Below are positions 48,973 through 62,911 of a DNA stretch of 64,000 nucleotides, in pieces (position 1 is the stretch's first letter; every line of letters starts with the position of its first letter). The translations under genes were made by a program, and so were the position numbers. A model generated the notes under the pieces. It ran no database searches and was not told the origin of the DNA. It saw only the letters and a list, made by a program, of their open reading frames with translations. This stretch comes from Tachypleus tridentatus (Eukaryota; Arthropoda; Merostomata; Xiphosura; Limulidae). The stretch spans positions 17,601,396 through 17,665,395 of the forward strand of contig NC_134833.1 of NCBI RefSeq assembly GCF_004210375.1. The letters are read 5' to 3'.

Positions 48973-49673
48973 TTATCTGGGCTGGAGAAAATGACCGAGC
49001 GCATGACCTGAGCTGTAAACACACGAGTTCGTGGCTTCAAGCTGTGGTCTGCTGTCTGGCACAAACAGTGGTGGCTCCCCCTGGGAACCAGGAACTACAT
49101 GACTAAACATAGGGCAGCTCTGTACTCCCAGCAACGCTGATGGAGCTGTGAAGGCTTTACTACAGTGAGAAAAGCTGTCTGATTCCATGAAGCCTGTAGA
49201 ACCTGACCGTCGAATGGAATAGTCCGTGCTATAATTGGGGGTCCGATACAGTTCCAGGGGCGGGTTGACAACTCCTCGATCCCCCGCTAGACTTTCTTCT
49301 TTGCAGCTTGGGGTCACGATTAAGCCCTCGCTCACCACGTGATGGTCGTCACGAGATACATGCGCACTAGATAAGCAGCTCACCCGAAGACGATCCTGGG
49401 AGAATTGATCGGAAGTAAACCGACCCCACGGCGGAGTAGGTGACGCTCCAGCCCCGTGCATAGTCAGGTTTCCATGTGGGATATGGGGATACTGAGGGGT
49501 TCCAGCTAAGCCCAGGTGAACGTAAGGGTCAACTGCTCCGTGAGGTCCTACTGTCGGAATTTGGTTTGATGGAGATTCCTCTATCCTTGCGTACTTGCAC
49601 TGAGATTCCCTCGGTGCTATTCCTAACGGATTACCTGTGCCTGAGTGGAAGCTAACCGCTTCGTGCGTGGAAC
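48973..49673 (-). CDS. SoxE: SoxE last coding exon (transactivation region)
   Basis: This is the 3' coding exon of the SoxE-type transcription factor whose HMG exon lies at 52266-52675. The acceptor TTTTCCCAAG|GTTCC leaves GT, which joins the single G left by the previous exon to make a Gly codon, so phase is conserved. The frame then stays open for 232 codons plus TAA at 48973. It reads STHEAVSFHSGTGNPLG near the start, has MHGAGASPTPPWGRF in the middle and ends SSGHALGHFLQPR. There is no folded domain. It is rich in Ser, Pro, Gly and His, as expected for a SoxE C-terminal activation region, and it is clearly richer in G and C than its surroundings, as a coding exon should be. The internal ATG at 49461 is not a start. 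The terminal residues do not match the vertebrate VYTQLTRP ending, so C-terminal conservation is weak. Confidence as an exon is high; homology of this part rests on linkage and phase. Confidence 0.85.
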
Positions 49674-50107
49674 CTTGGGAAAATATAAAGCAATATTAGA
49701 CATCTGTATATTTTAAAATAAGTTACAGTTCGGATACTTTGTTTTTTAGCGTTTTGTAGATTGTTTATATTGCGAAAATTATACGCTTATTGTCTCGTGT
49801 CTTTTTGTTTTCATAATGATTCGATCTGTAAGGATACTGATGATGAAAATATATATTATGATTACACAGGTACACAAGTGAATTTTAGTCGCGGCATAAC
49901 GGCTCTTAGTTGTTTTGTTTTTTTTCAGGTACAAACGTTTAGCTCATAGCTCAATCTTTATATTGATTCGAAATCCAATTACAGGCGTGGCTATTGATGA
50001 TTCTCTCTCGATAGAGGAACAGCAATACATGCTGAGCCCTAGATACTTTTAGAACTGGTTAACGACAGTATGTTTAGTACAGTTTCACACACAAACACCA
50101 GTAGTTT

Positions 50108-50185
50108 CTTTGTTTTAAAGCAAAGCCACACTGAGGGTATGCTGTGTCCACCACGGGGAATAGAACACCTAGGGACTTTAACCGA
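50108..50185 (-). repeat. SINE family B relic
   Basis: AAAGCAAAGCCACACTGAGG followed by GTCCACCACGGGGAATAGAA. It is short and diverged, and lies inside the SoxE intron. Confidence 0.55.
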
Positions 50186-51257
50186 TGGTTAATGAAAGTA
50201 TTGGAGGTAGTACTTATTGCGCTTATCGAAAACTAGGATGGATTGAAAAACACTGACAATACATGAACTGCAAATCCTGCTAACTAATCTGAGTAATTTT
50301 GTAATTTAAGTCTTTCGTGGCTTAAGTTTCGATTTACTCGAGTGGTATACAAGCGTAAAGAGTCTATAGATTTTGGACTTAAAGTAAAGCAGAAATTACT
50401 GCCGGAATTTATAATCCAATATTGGAAAGTGTTGATAGACAATGGGCCTAAAACGAGGCAGAAATTCATGTCGAAGCTTATAATTTAACGTTTGGTTCTT
50501 TCGGGTTTAGAAATTTCATAAAAGTTTCACTTTATTATGTATATGGCGAGCAAAAAAAACAAACAATAAAACATGAACTGTTTTAAAACCTCTGCTTTTC
50601 TTCAGCGACAAAAACGAGCCCTAAGAACCCGCATCATTATGCAAAATAACTTTCTTCTGTGTCGTTAGGCTTAGATCACAACTCACGAGATGTCAGTGCA
50701 GCTTTCTTCACGTTGTCACATTAGAGTTTTAGGGGTCAGAATAATAAATTGAAAGCTGTAAGAGATTTACCACATGCGTGGCAATATCCTTTTCGCGATA
50801 AAAAATAATAATTTTTCTTTTCCTTTTTTTTTAATTAGGGGAACCACAAAAAAGGAAAACAATTAGAAGTAGGAATTCTGAAATCCTTAAAGTAAAATTC
50901 CCTATAGGAGATACATATGTATGTTTACAAGGCTTGAACCGTATTACATATCTTATCTTTGTAATGAAGTGCATACATATATCTTTACTGGTTCTCTGGG
51001 TTTTTTTAAATGATTATTTTAGTATAAATTACAAGAACAAGAAAAAATATCGTAAACCAATATTTAACGAACAAGCGATCGTTGAGTTTGGTGTTCAGAT
51101 CATAGTGAAAAACACTTACGTCTGTTTTATTCGTAAAATAATAATTTACATTTTTTTTTGTACAAATGTTTAAATAACATCGAAGATTAAAACAGACGTG
51201 TAGAGTGTACATCACACAAAAGTTTGTAGAAAAGTTCTCATATGCCAGTGCTGCTCA

Positions 51258-51900
51258 TCCCGGATTTAGGTCTAGCTCAGTCAGGGATAAAAATTATAAA
51301 CTCAGTCGTGTTTTGTAGTTACCAAGTTCGAATTCAGGACCAGCTCCATCGTCTATATGGTTTCTAAGTCCGAATTTAGGTTTACTTCTATCGTATTTTA
51401 CGGCTGCTCAGGCCAGATTTAGGACTATTTCAAGAGTGTTTTAAAGTTAGTCAGTCCGGATTTAGGACTATTTCAACAGCGTTTTAAAGTGAGTCAGTCC
51501 AGATTTAGGGCTAGTTCAATAGTGTTTATTAGTCAGTCCGGATTCAGGGCTATTTCAACAGTGTTTTAAAGTGAGTCTGAATTTAGGACTATTTCAACAG
51601 TATTCTAAAATTAATCAGTCCAGATTTAGGACTATTTCAACAGCGTTTTAAAGTGAGTCAGTCCGGATTTAGGGCTAGTTCAATAGTGTTTATTAGTCAG
51701 TCCGGATTCACGGCTATTTCAACAGTGTTTTAAAGTGAGTCTGGATTTAGGGCTATTTCAACAGTATTCTAAAGTTAATTAGTCCAGATTTAGGACTATT
51801 TCAACAGTGTTTTAAAGCGAGTCAGTCAGTATTTAGGGCCAGATTAATTGAATTTTTTAAGTCGCTTAGTTCAAATTTAGGTCTAATACAACGGCACTTT
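51258..51900. repeat. ~43-bp minisatellite with four-unit higher order
   Basis: Units of 39-43 bp run from about 51258 (diverged) to 51900. Each has TTTAGGACTATTTCAACAG then GTTTTAAAGTGAGTCAGTCC. A block of four distinguishable units (about 164 bp, including a short GGGCTAGTTCAATAGTGTTT unit) occurs twice in succession between about 51460 and 51790. Confidence 0.88.
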
Positions 51901-52265
51901 AAACAAAATTAAATCGGAATCACCTAACGTATACTCCCATCAGTGTGAATCTGTATAATCAGGTCCGTTGAAATGTGGATAAAATGATAAATTTGTTAAC
52001 AGTTTCAGCAGCCTCCATATTCAGCCCACGCCGATATTTTTGTCCTGTTCACTGAGTCTGCTACATGGTCATTGAGAGTTGATACTGTATGCCCTTTAGA
52101 CAGTTACAGAATGTGTGGTCGTTAGTGCACAATTACGTCTGTTCTACGTCATCTTTACACGTCACAAAGTAAACGAAATCAAAATGTTGTATTGTAGAAC
52201 AACAAAATTGGTTCTAATAATTCTGTCATGAGCTTTAGATAAACAAAACGTACATATTTCAGTAC

Positions 52266-52675
52266 CTCTGTTTGATTGGAGTATGATCCCATCCGTGGTT
52301 AGTGGGTTTATGTCTTCTCTAGTTCTATGGTGAAGGATTCTGGCGCCATGATAGGGTGTCGTAGGAGGTGTTGGTGGGCTTTGGTGTGTAGGATAAGCGG
52401 CACTGCGACTGGAGTAGAGGGCGCTGTATGACCTATTGTCACTTTCTGAAGTGTCTGATCCAATGTTACTCCGATGATTAACAGAAGAGGTTATAGCTTT
52501 TATGGGTAAATGGGGTGGTTCTGAAACAGATGTTGAAGAGGTGGCGAATGTTGAACATTTTGGAGGTTTCCTTCGTCTTGGTTGGTATTTATAGTCGGGA
52601 TGGTCTTTTTTATGTTTACATCGAAGTCTTTCAGCTTCATCGATAAAGGGTTTCTTTTCATCGTCACCCAGAACC
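52266..52675 (-). CDS. SoxE: SoxE exon with second half of the HMG box
   Basis: SoxE proteins (vertebrate Sox8/9/10, Drosophila Sox100B) are HMG-box transcription factors that bend DNA at ATTGTT-like sites and act in gonad, neural and skeletal development. On the minus strand an acceptor TTACTACTTTCAG opens an exon reading (R)[18 protein letters not shown], then [16 protein letters not shown]. This is helix 3 and the basic tail of a SoxE HMG box, and [15 protein letters not shown] separates it from SoxB and SoxF. The exon starts one base into the Arg codon, the same phase and place as the conserved vertebrate Sox9 intron after GKLW. Downstream, SPPTPPTTP matches the PPTPPTTP segment of Sox9. 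The exon ends NRG with donor GAG|GTACTG after 136 full codons. Upstream, the acceptor is embedded in a huge tandem array of its own near-copies. Exon 1 (start, dimerisation region, first HMG helices) is outside the window. Confidence 0.93.
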
Positions 52676-53211
52676 CTGAAAGTAGTAATATATATATATA
52701 TATATATAAAGTAAAGTAATGGTAGTGTCTTTCGTTACAAGGTTTCTTGACATCGTCACCCAGAACCCTGAAAGTAGTAATATATATATATATAAAGTAA
52801 AGTAATGGTAATGTCTTTCGTTACAAGGTTTCTTGACATCGTCACCCAGAACCCTGAAAGTAGTAATATATATATATATATAAAGTAATGGTAGTGTCTT
52901 TCGTTACAAGGTTTCTTGACATCGTCACCCAGAACCCTGAAAGTAGTAATATATATATATATATATATAAAGTAAATTAATGGTAGTGTCTTTCGTTACA
53001 AGGTTTCTTGACATCGTCACCCAGAACCCTGAAAGTAGTAATATATATATATATATATATAAAGTAATGGTAGTGTCTTTCGTTACAAGGTTTCTTGACA
53101 TCGTCACCCAGAACCCTGAAAGTAGTAATATATATATATATAAAGTAAAGTAATGGTAGTGTCTTTTGTTACAAGGTTTCTTGACATCGTCACCCAGAAC
53201 CCTGAAAGTAG

Positions 53212-53250
<39 letters not shown>

Positions 53251-54987
53251 AAAGTAATGGTAGTGTCTTTTGTTACAAGGTTTCTTGACATCGTCACCCA
53301 GAACCCTGAAAGTAGTAATATATATATATATATATATAAAGTAAAGTAATGGTAATGTCTTTCGTTACAAGGTTTCTTGACATCGTCACCCAGAACCCTG
53401 AAAGTAGTAATATATATATATATATAAAGTAATGGTAGTGTCTTTCGTTACAAGGTTTCTTGACATCGTCACCCAGAACCCTGAAAGTAGTAATATATAT
53501 ATATATATATAAAGTAAATTAATGGTAGTGTCTTTCGTTACAAGGTTTCTTGACATCGTCACCCAGAACCCTGAAAGTAGTAATATATATATATATATAT
53601 AAAGTAAAGTAATGGTAGTGTCTTTTGTTACAAGGTTTCTTGACATCGTCACCCAGAACCCTGAAAGTAGTAATATATATATATATATAAAGTAAATTAA
53701 TGGTAATGTCTTTCGTTACAAGGTTTCTTGACATCGTCACCCAGAACCCTGAAAGTAGTAATATATATATATATAAAGTAAATTAATGGTAGTGTCTTTC
53801 GTTACAAGGTTTCTTGACATCGTCACCCAGAACCCTGAAAGTAGTAATATATATATATATATAAAGTAATGGTAGTGTCTTTTGTTACAAGGTTTCTTGA
53901 CATCGTCACCCATAACCCTGAAAGTAGTAATATATATATATATATAAAGTAAAGTAATGGTAGTGTCTTTTGTTACAAGGTTTCTTGACATCGTCACCCA
54001 TAACCCTGAAAGTAGTAATATATATATATATAAAGTAAAGTAATGGTAGTGTCTTTCGTTACAAGGTTTCTTGACATCGTCACCCAGAACCCTGAAAGTA
54101 GTAATATATATATATATATAAAGTAAAGTAATGGTAGTGTCTTTTGTTACAAGGTTTCTTGACATCGTCACCCAGAACCCTGAAAGTAGTAATATATATA
54201 TATATATAAAGTAAAGTAATGGTAGTGTCTTTCGTTACAAGGTTTCTTGACATCGTCACCCAGAACCCTGAAAGTAGTAATATATATATATATATAAAGT
54301 AAAGTAATGGTAGTGTCTTTTGTTACAAGGTTTCTTGACATCGTCACCCAGAACCCTGAAAGTAGTAATATATATATATATATAAAGTAAAGTAATGGTA
54401 GTGTCTTTTGTTACAAGGTTTCTTGACATCGTCACCCAGAACCCTGAAAGTAGTAATATATATATATATAAAGTAAAGTAATGGTAGTGTCTTTCGTTAC
54501 AAGGTTTCTTGACATCGTCACCCAGAACCCTGAAAGTAGTAATATATATATATATATATAAAGTAAAGTAATGGTAGTGTCTTTCGTTACAAGGTTTCTT
54601 GACATCGTCACCCAGAACCCTGAAAGTAGTAATATATATATATATATAAAGTAAAGTAATGGTAGTGTCTTTTGTTACAAGGTTTCTTGACATCGTCACC
54701 CAGAACCCTGAAAGTAGTAATATATATATATATATAAAGTAAAGTAATGGTAGTGTCTTTTGTTACAAGGTTTCTTGACATCGTCACCCAGAACCCTGAA
54801 AGTAGTAATATATATATATATATAAAGTAAAGTAATGGTAGTGTCTTTTGTTACAAGGTTTCTTGACATCGTCACCCAGAACCCTGAAAGTAGTAATATA
54901 TATATATATATATATATAAAGTAAAGTAATGGTAGTGTCTTTTGTTACAAGGTTTCTTGACATCGTCACCCAGAACCCTGAAAGTAG

Positions 54988-55030
<43 letters not shown>

Positions 55031-57841
55031 AAATTAATGGTAATGTCTTTTGTTACAAGTTTTCTTGACATCGTCACCCAGAACCCTGAAAGTAGTAATA
55101 TATATATATATATATAAAGTAAAGTAATGGTAGTGTCTTTTGTTACAAGTTTTCTTGACATCGTCACCCAGAACCCTGAAAGTAGTAATATATATATATA
55201 TATATAAAGTAAATTAATGGTAATGTCTTTTGTTACAAGTTTTCTTGACATCGTCACCCAGAACCCTGAAAGTAGTAATATATATATATATATAAAGTAA
55301 AGTAATGGTAGTGTCTTTTGTTACAAGGTTTCTTGACATCGTCACCCAGAACCCTGAAAGTAGTAATATATATATATATATAAAGTAAAGTAATGGTAGT
55401 GTCTTTTGTTACAAGGTTTCTTGACATCGTCACCCATAACCCTAAAAGTAGTAATATATATATATATAAAGTAATGGTAGTGTCTTTTGTTACAAGGTTT
55501 CTTGACATCGTCACCCAGAACCCTGAAAGTAGTAATATATATATATATAAAGTAAATTAATGGTAGTGTCTTTTGTTACAAGGTTTCTTGACATCGTCAC
55601 CCAGAACCCTGAAAGTAGTAATATATATATATATATATATAAAGTAAAGTAATGGTAGTGTCTTTCGTTACAAGGTTTCTTGACATCGTCACCCAGAACC
55701 CTGAAAGTAGTAATATATATATATATATAAAGTAAAGTAATGGTAGTGTCTTTTGTTACAAGGTTTCTTGACATCGTCACCCATAACCCTAAAAGTAGTA
55801 ATATATATATATATAAAGTAATGGTAGTGTCTTTTGTTACAAGGTTTCTTGACATCGTCACCCAGAACCCTGAAAGTAGTAATATATATATATATAAAGT
55901 AAATTAATGGTAGTGTCTTTTGTTACAAGGTTTCTTGACATCGTCACCCAGAACCCTGAAAGTAGTAATATATATATATATATATATAAAGTAAAGTAAT
56001 GGTAGTGTCTTTCGTTACAAGGTTTCTTGACATCGTCACCCAGAACCCTGAAAGTAGTAATATATATATATATATAAAGTAAAGTAATGGTAGTGTCTTT
56101 TGTTACAAGGTTTCTTGACATCGTCACCCAGAACCCTGAAAGTAGTAATATATATATATATAAAGTAAAGTAATGGTAGTGTCTTTTGTTACAAGGTTTC
56201 TTGACATCGTCACCCAGAACCCTGAAAGTAGTAATATATATATATATATATAAAGTAAAGTAATGGTAGTGTCTTTTGTTACAAGGTTTCTTGACATCGT
56301 CACCCAGAACCCTGAAAGTAGTAATATATATATATATATATAAAGTAAAGTAATGGTAGTGTCTTTTGTTACAAGGTTTCTTGACATCGTCACCCAGAAC
56401 CCTGAAAGTAGTAATATATATATATATAAAGTAAAGTAATGGTAGTGTCTTTTGTTACAAGGTTTCTTGACATCGTCACCCAGAACCCTGAAAGTAGTAA
56501 TATATATATATATATAAAGTAAAGTAATGGTAGTGTCTTTTGTTACAATGTTTCTTGACATCGTCACCCAGAACCCTGAAAGTAGTAATATATATATATA
56601 TATATATATATAAAGTAAATTAATGGTAATGTCTTTTGTTACAAGTTTTCTTGACATCGTCACCCAGAACCCTGAAAGTAGTAATATATATATATATATA
56701 TAAAGTAAAGTAATGGTAGTGTCTTTTGTTACAAGTTTTCTTGACATCGTCACCCAGAACCCTGAAAGTAGTAATATATATATATATATATAAAGTAAAT
56801 TAATGGTAATGTCTTTTGTTACAAGTTTTCTTGACATCGTCACCCAGAACCCTGAAAGTAGTAATATATATATATATATATAAAGTAAAGTAATGGTAGT
56901 GTCTTTTGTTACAAGTTTTCTTGACATCGTCACCCAGAACCCTGAAAGTAGTAATATATATATATATATATAAAGTAAAGTAATGGTAGTGTCTTTTGTT
57001 ACAAGGTTTCTTGACATCGTCACCCATAACCCTAAAAGTAGTAGTATATATATATATATAAAGTAATGGTAGTGTCTTTTTGTTACAAGGTTTCTTGACA
57101 TCGTCACCCAGAACCCTGAAAGTAGTAATATATATATATATAAAGTAAATTAATGGTAGTGTCTTTTGTTACAAGGTTTCTTGACATCGTCACCCAGAAC
57201 CCTGAAAGTAGTAATATATATATATATATAAAGTAAAGTAATGGTAATGTCTTTCGTTACAAGGTTTCTTGACATCGTCACCCAGAACCCTGAAAGTAGT
57301 AATATATATATATATATATATAAAGTAAATTAATGGTAGTGTCTTTCGTTACAAGGTTTCTTGACATCGTCACCCAGAACCCTGAAAGTAGTAATATATA
57401 TATATATATATATAAAGTAAATTAATGGTAGTGTCTTTCGTTACAAGGTTTCTTGACATCGTCACCCAGAACCCTGAAAGTAGTAATATATATATATATA
57501 TATATAAAGTAAATTAATGGTAGTGTCTTTCGTTACAAGGTTTCTTGACATCGTCACCCAGAACCCTGAAAGTAGTAATATATATATATATATACAAAGT
57601 AAAGTAATGGTAGTGTCTTTCGTTACAAGGTTTCTTGACATCGTCACCCAGAACCCTGAAAGTAGTAATATATATATATATATAAAGTAAAGTAATGGTA
57701 GTGTCTTTTGTTACAAGGTTTCTTGACATCGTCACCCAGAACCCTGAAAGTAGTAATATATATATATATAAAGTAAAGTAATGGTAGTGTCTTTTGTTAC
57801 AAGGTTTCTTGACATCGTCACCCAGAACCCTGAAAGTAGTA

Positions 57842-57872
<31 letters not shown>

Positions 57873-59637
57873 AAAGTAATGGTAGTGTCTTTTGTTACAA
57901 GGTTTCTTGACATCGTCACCCAGAACCCTGAAAGTAGTAATATATATATATATATATATATAAAGTAAAGTAATGGTAGTGTCTTTTGTTACAAGGTTTC
58001 TTGACATCGTCACCCAGAACCCTGAAAGTAGTAATATATATATATATAAAGTAAAGTAATGGTAGTGTCTTTTGTTACAAGGTTTCTTGACATCGTCACC
58101 CAGAACCCTGAAAGTAGTAATATATATATATATATATATATAAAGTAAATTAATGGTAGTGTCTTTCGTTACAAGGTTTCTTGACATCGTCACCCAGAAC
58201 CCTGAAAGTAGTAATATATATATATATATATATAAAGTAAATTAATGGTAGTGTCTTTCGTTACAAGGTTTCTTGACATCGTCACCCAGAACCCTGAAAG
58301 TAGTATATATATATATATATATATAAAGTAAAGTAATGGTAGTGTCTTTTGTTACAAGGTTTCTTGACATCGTCACCCAGAACCCTGAAAGTAGTAATAT
58401 ATATATATATAAAGTAAATTAATGGTAATGTCTTTTGTTACAAGTTTTCTTGACATCGTCACCCAGAACCCTGAAAGTAGTAATATATATATATATATAT
58501 AAAGTAAAGTAATGGTAGTGTCTTTTTTGTTACAAGTTTTCTTGACATCGTCACCCAGAACCCTGAAAGTAGTAATATATATATATATATATAAAGTAAA
58601 TTAATGGTAATGTCTTTTGTTACAAGTTTTCTTGACATCGTCACCCAGAACCCTGAAAGTAGTAATATATATATATATATAAAGTAAAGTAATGGTAGTG
58701 TCTTTTGTTACAAGTTTTCTTGACATCGTCACCCAGAACCCTGAAAGTAGTAATATATATATATATATATAAAGTAAAGTAATGGTAGTGTCTTTGTTAC
58801 AAGGTTTCTTGACATCGTCACCCATAACCCTAAAAGTAGTAATATATATATATATAAAGTAATGGTAGTGTCTTTTGTTACAAGGTTTCTTGACATCGTC
58901 ACCCAGAACCCTGAAAGTAGTAATATATATATATATAAAGTAAATTAATGGTAGTGTCTTTTTTGTTACAAGGTTTCTTGACATCGTCACCCAGAACCCT
59001 GAAAGTAGTAATATATATATATATATAAAGTAAAGTAATGGTAATGTCTTTCGTTACAAGGTTTCTTGACATCGTCACCCAGAACCCTGAAAGTAGTAAT
59101 ATATATATATATATAAATAAAGTAAATTAATGGTAGTGTCTTTCGTTACAAGGTTTCTTGACATCGTCACCCAGAACCCTGAAAGTAGTAATATATATAT
59201 ATATATATATAAAGTAAATTAATGGTAGTGTCTTTCGTTACAAGGTTTCTTGACATCGTCACCCAGAACCCTGAAAGTAGTAATATATATATATATATAT
59301 ATAAAGTAAATTAATGGTAGTGTCTTTCGTTACAAGGTTTCTTGACATCGTCACCCAGAACCCTGAAAGTAGTAATATATATATATATATACAAAGTAAA
59401 GTAATGGTAGTGTCTTTCGTTACAAGGTTTCTTGACATCGTCACCCAGAACCCTGAAAGTAGTAATATATATATATATATAAAGTAAAGTAATGGTAGTG
59501 TCTTTTGTTACAAGGTTTCTTGACATCGTCACCCAGAACCCTGAAAGTAGTAATATATATATATATAAAGTAAAGTAATGGTAGTGTCTTTGTTACAAGG
59601 TTTCTTGACATCGTCACCCAGAACCCTGAAAGTAGTA

Positions 59638-59668
<31 letters not shown>

Positions 59669-61059
59669 AAAGTAATGGTAGTGTCTTTTGTTACAAGGTT
59701 TCTTGACATCGTCACCCAGAACCCTGAAAGTAGTAATATATATATATATATATATATAAAGTAAAGTAATGGTAGTGTCTTTTGTTACAAGGTTTCTTGA
59801 CATCGTCACCCAGAACCCTGAAAGTAGTAATATATATATATATAAAGTAAAGTAATGGTAGTGTCTTTTGTTACAAGGTTTCTTGACATCGTCACCCAGA
59901 ACCCTGAAAGTAGTAATATATATATATATATATAAAGTAAATTAATGGTAGTGTCTTTCGTTACAAGGTTTCTTGACATCGTCACCCAGAACCCTGAAAG
60001 TAGTAATATATATATATATATATAAAGTAAATTAATGGTAGTGTCTTTCGTTACAAGGTTTCTTGACATCGTCACCCAGAACCCTGAAAGTAGTAATATA
60101 TATATATATATATAAAGTAAAGTAATGGTAGTGTCTTTTGTTACAAGGTTTCTTGACATCGTCACCCAGAACCCTGAAAGTAGTAATATATATATATATA
60201 AAGTAAATTAATGGTAATGTCTTTTGTTACAAGTTTTCTTGACATCGTCACCCAGAACCCTGAAAGTAGTAATATATATATATATATATAAAGTAAAGTA
60301 ATGGTAGTGTCTTTTGTTACAAGTTTTCTTGACATCGTCACCCAGAACCCTGAAAGTAGTAATATATATATATATATATAAAGTAAATTAATGGTAATGT
60401 CTTTTGTTACAAGTTTTCTTGACATCGTCACCCAGAACCCTGAAAGTAGTAATATATATATATATATAAAGTAAAGTAATGGTAGTGTCTTTTGTTACAA
60501 GGTTTCTTGACATCGTCACCCAGAACCCTGAAAGTAGTAATATATATATATATATAAAGTAAAGTAATGGTAGTGTCTTTTGTTACAAGGTTTCTTGACA
60601 TCGTCACCCATAACCCTAAAAGTAGTAATATATATATATATAAAGTAATGGTAGTGTCTTTTGTTACAAGGTTTCTTGACATCGTCACCCAGAACCCTGA
60701 AAGTAGTAATATATATATATATAAAGTAAATTAATGGTAGTGTCTTTTGTTACAAGGTTTCTTGACATCGTCACCCAGAACCCTGAAAGTAGTAATATAT
60801 ATATATATATATATAAAGTAAAGTAATGGTAGTGTCTTTCGTTACAAGGTTTCTTGACATCGTCACCCAGAACCCTGAAAGTAGTAATATATATATATAT
60901 ATATAAAGTAAAGTAATGGTAGTGTCTTTTGTTACAAGGTTTCTTGACATCGTCACCCAGAACCCTGAAAGTAGTAATATATATATATATAAAGTAAAGT
61001 AATGGTAGTGTCTTTTGTTACAAGGTTTCTTGACATCGTCACCCAGAACCCTGAAGTAG

Positions 61060-61091
<32 letters not shown>

Positions 61092-61334
61092 AAAGTAATG
61101 GTAGTGTCTTTTGTTACAAGGTTTCTTGACATCGTCACCCAGAACCCTGAAAGTAGTAACATATATATATATATATAAAGTAAAGTAATGGTAGTGTCTT
61201 TTGTTACAAGGTTTCTTGACATCGTCACCCAGAACCCTGAAAGTAGTAATATATTTATATATAAAGTAAAGTAATGGTAGTGTCTTTTGTTACAAGGTTT
61301 CTTGACATCGTCACCCAGAACCCTGAAAGTAGTA

Positions 61335-61365
<31 letters not shown>

Positions 61366-61432
61366 AAAGTAATGGTAGTGTCTTTTGTTACAAGGTTTCT
61401 TGACATCGTCACCCAGAACCCTGAAAGTAGTA

Positions 61433-61463
<31 letters not shown>

Positions 61464-62876
61464 AAATTAATGGTAATGTCTTTTGTTACAAGTTTTCTTG
61501 ACATCGTCACCCAGAACCCTGAAAGTAGTAATATATATATATATATATAAAGTAAAGTAATGGTAGTGTCTTTTGTTACAAGTTTTCTTGACATCGTCAC
61601 CCAGAACCCTGAAAGTAGTAATATATATATATATATATAAAGTAAATTAATGGTAATGTCTTTTGTTACAAGTTTTCTTGACATCGTCACCCAGAACCCT
61701 GAAAGTAGTAATATATATATATATATAAAGTAAAGTAATGGTAGTGTCTTTTGTTACAAGTTTTCTTGACATCGTCACCCAGAACCCTGAAAGTAGTAAT
61801 ATATATATATATATATAAAGTAAAGTAATGGTAGTGTCTTTTGTTACAAGGTTTCTTGACATCGTCACCCATAACCCTAAAAGTAGTAATATATATATAT
61901 ATAAAGTAATGGTAGTGTCTTTTGTTACAAGGTTTCTTGACATCGTCACCCAGAACCCTGAAAGTAGTAATATATATATATATAAAGTAAATTAATGGTA
62001 GTGTCTTTTGTTACAAGGTTTCTTGACATCGTCACCCAGAACCCTGAAAGTAGTAATATATATATATATATATAAAGTAAAGTAATGGTAATGTCTTTCG
62101 TTACAAGGTTTCTTGACATCGTCACCCAGAACCCTGAAAGTAGTAATATATATATATATATATATAAAGTAAATTAATGGTAGTGTCTTTCGTTACAAGG
62201 TTTCTTGACATCGTCACCCAGAACCCTGAAAGTAGTAATATATATATATATATATATAAAGTAAATTAATGGTAGTGTCTTTCGTTACAAGGTTTCTTGA
62301 CATCGTCACCCAGAACCCTGAAAGTAGTAATATATATATATATATATATAAAGTAAATTAATGGTAGTGTCTTTCGTTACAAGGTTTCTTGACATCGTCA
62401 CCCAGAACCCTGAAAGTAGTAATATATATATATATATATATATAAAGTAATGGTAGTGTCTTTTGTTACAAGGTTTCTTGACATCGTCACCCAGAACCCT
62501 GAAAGTAGTAATATATATATATATATATATATATAAAGTAAAGTAATGGTAGTGTCTTTTGTTACAAGGTTTCTTGACATCGTCACCCAGAACCCTGAAA
62601 GTAGTAATATATATATATATATATATAAAGTAAAGTAATGGTAGTGTCTTTTGTTACAAGGTTTCTTGACATCGTCACCCAGAACCCTGAAAGTAGTAAT
62701 ATATATATATATATATAAAGTAAAGTAATGGTAGTGTCTTTTGTTACAAGGTTTCTTGACATCGTCACCCAGAACCCTGAAAGTAGTAATATATATATAT
62801 ATATATAAAGTAAAGTAATGGTAGTGTCTTTTGTTACAAGGTTTCTTGACATCGTCACCCAGAACCCTGAAAGTAG

Positions 62877-62911
<35 letters not shown>

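Larger units (their letters stand above)
49674..52265 (-). other. SoxE: SoxE intron between HMG exon and last exon
   Basis: 2592 bp with donor GAG|GTACTG and acceptor CCCAAG. It contains a family B SINE relic at about 50108-50185 and a 43-bp minisatellite at 51258-51900. I see no other exon in it. Confidence 0.8.

Noticed and set aside
49461-49461. Met at this position as start of a separate 162-codon gene
   Set aside because: The frame continues upstream to a good splice acceptor at 49674 whose phase matches the SoxE HMG exon, so this Met is internal.
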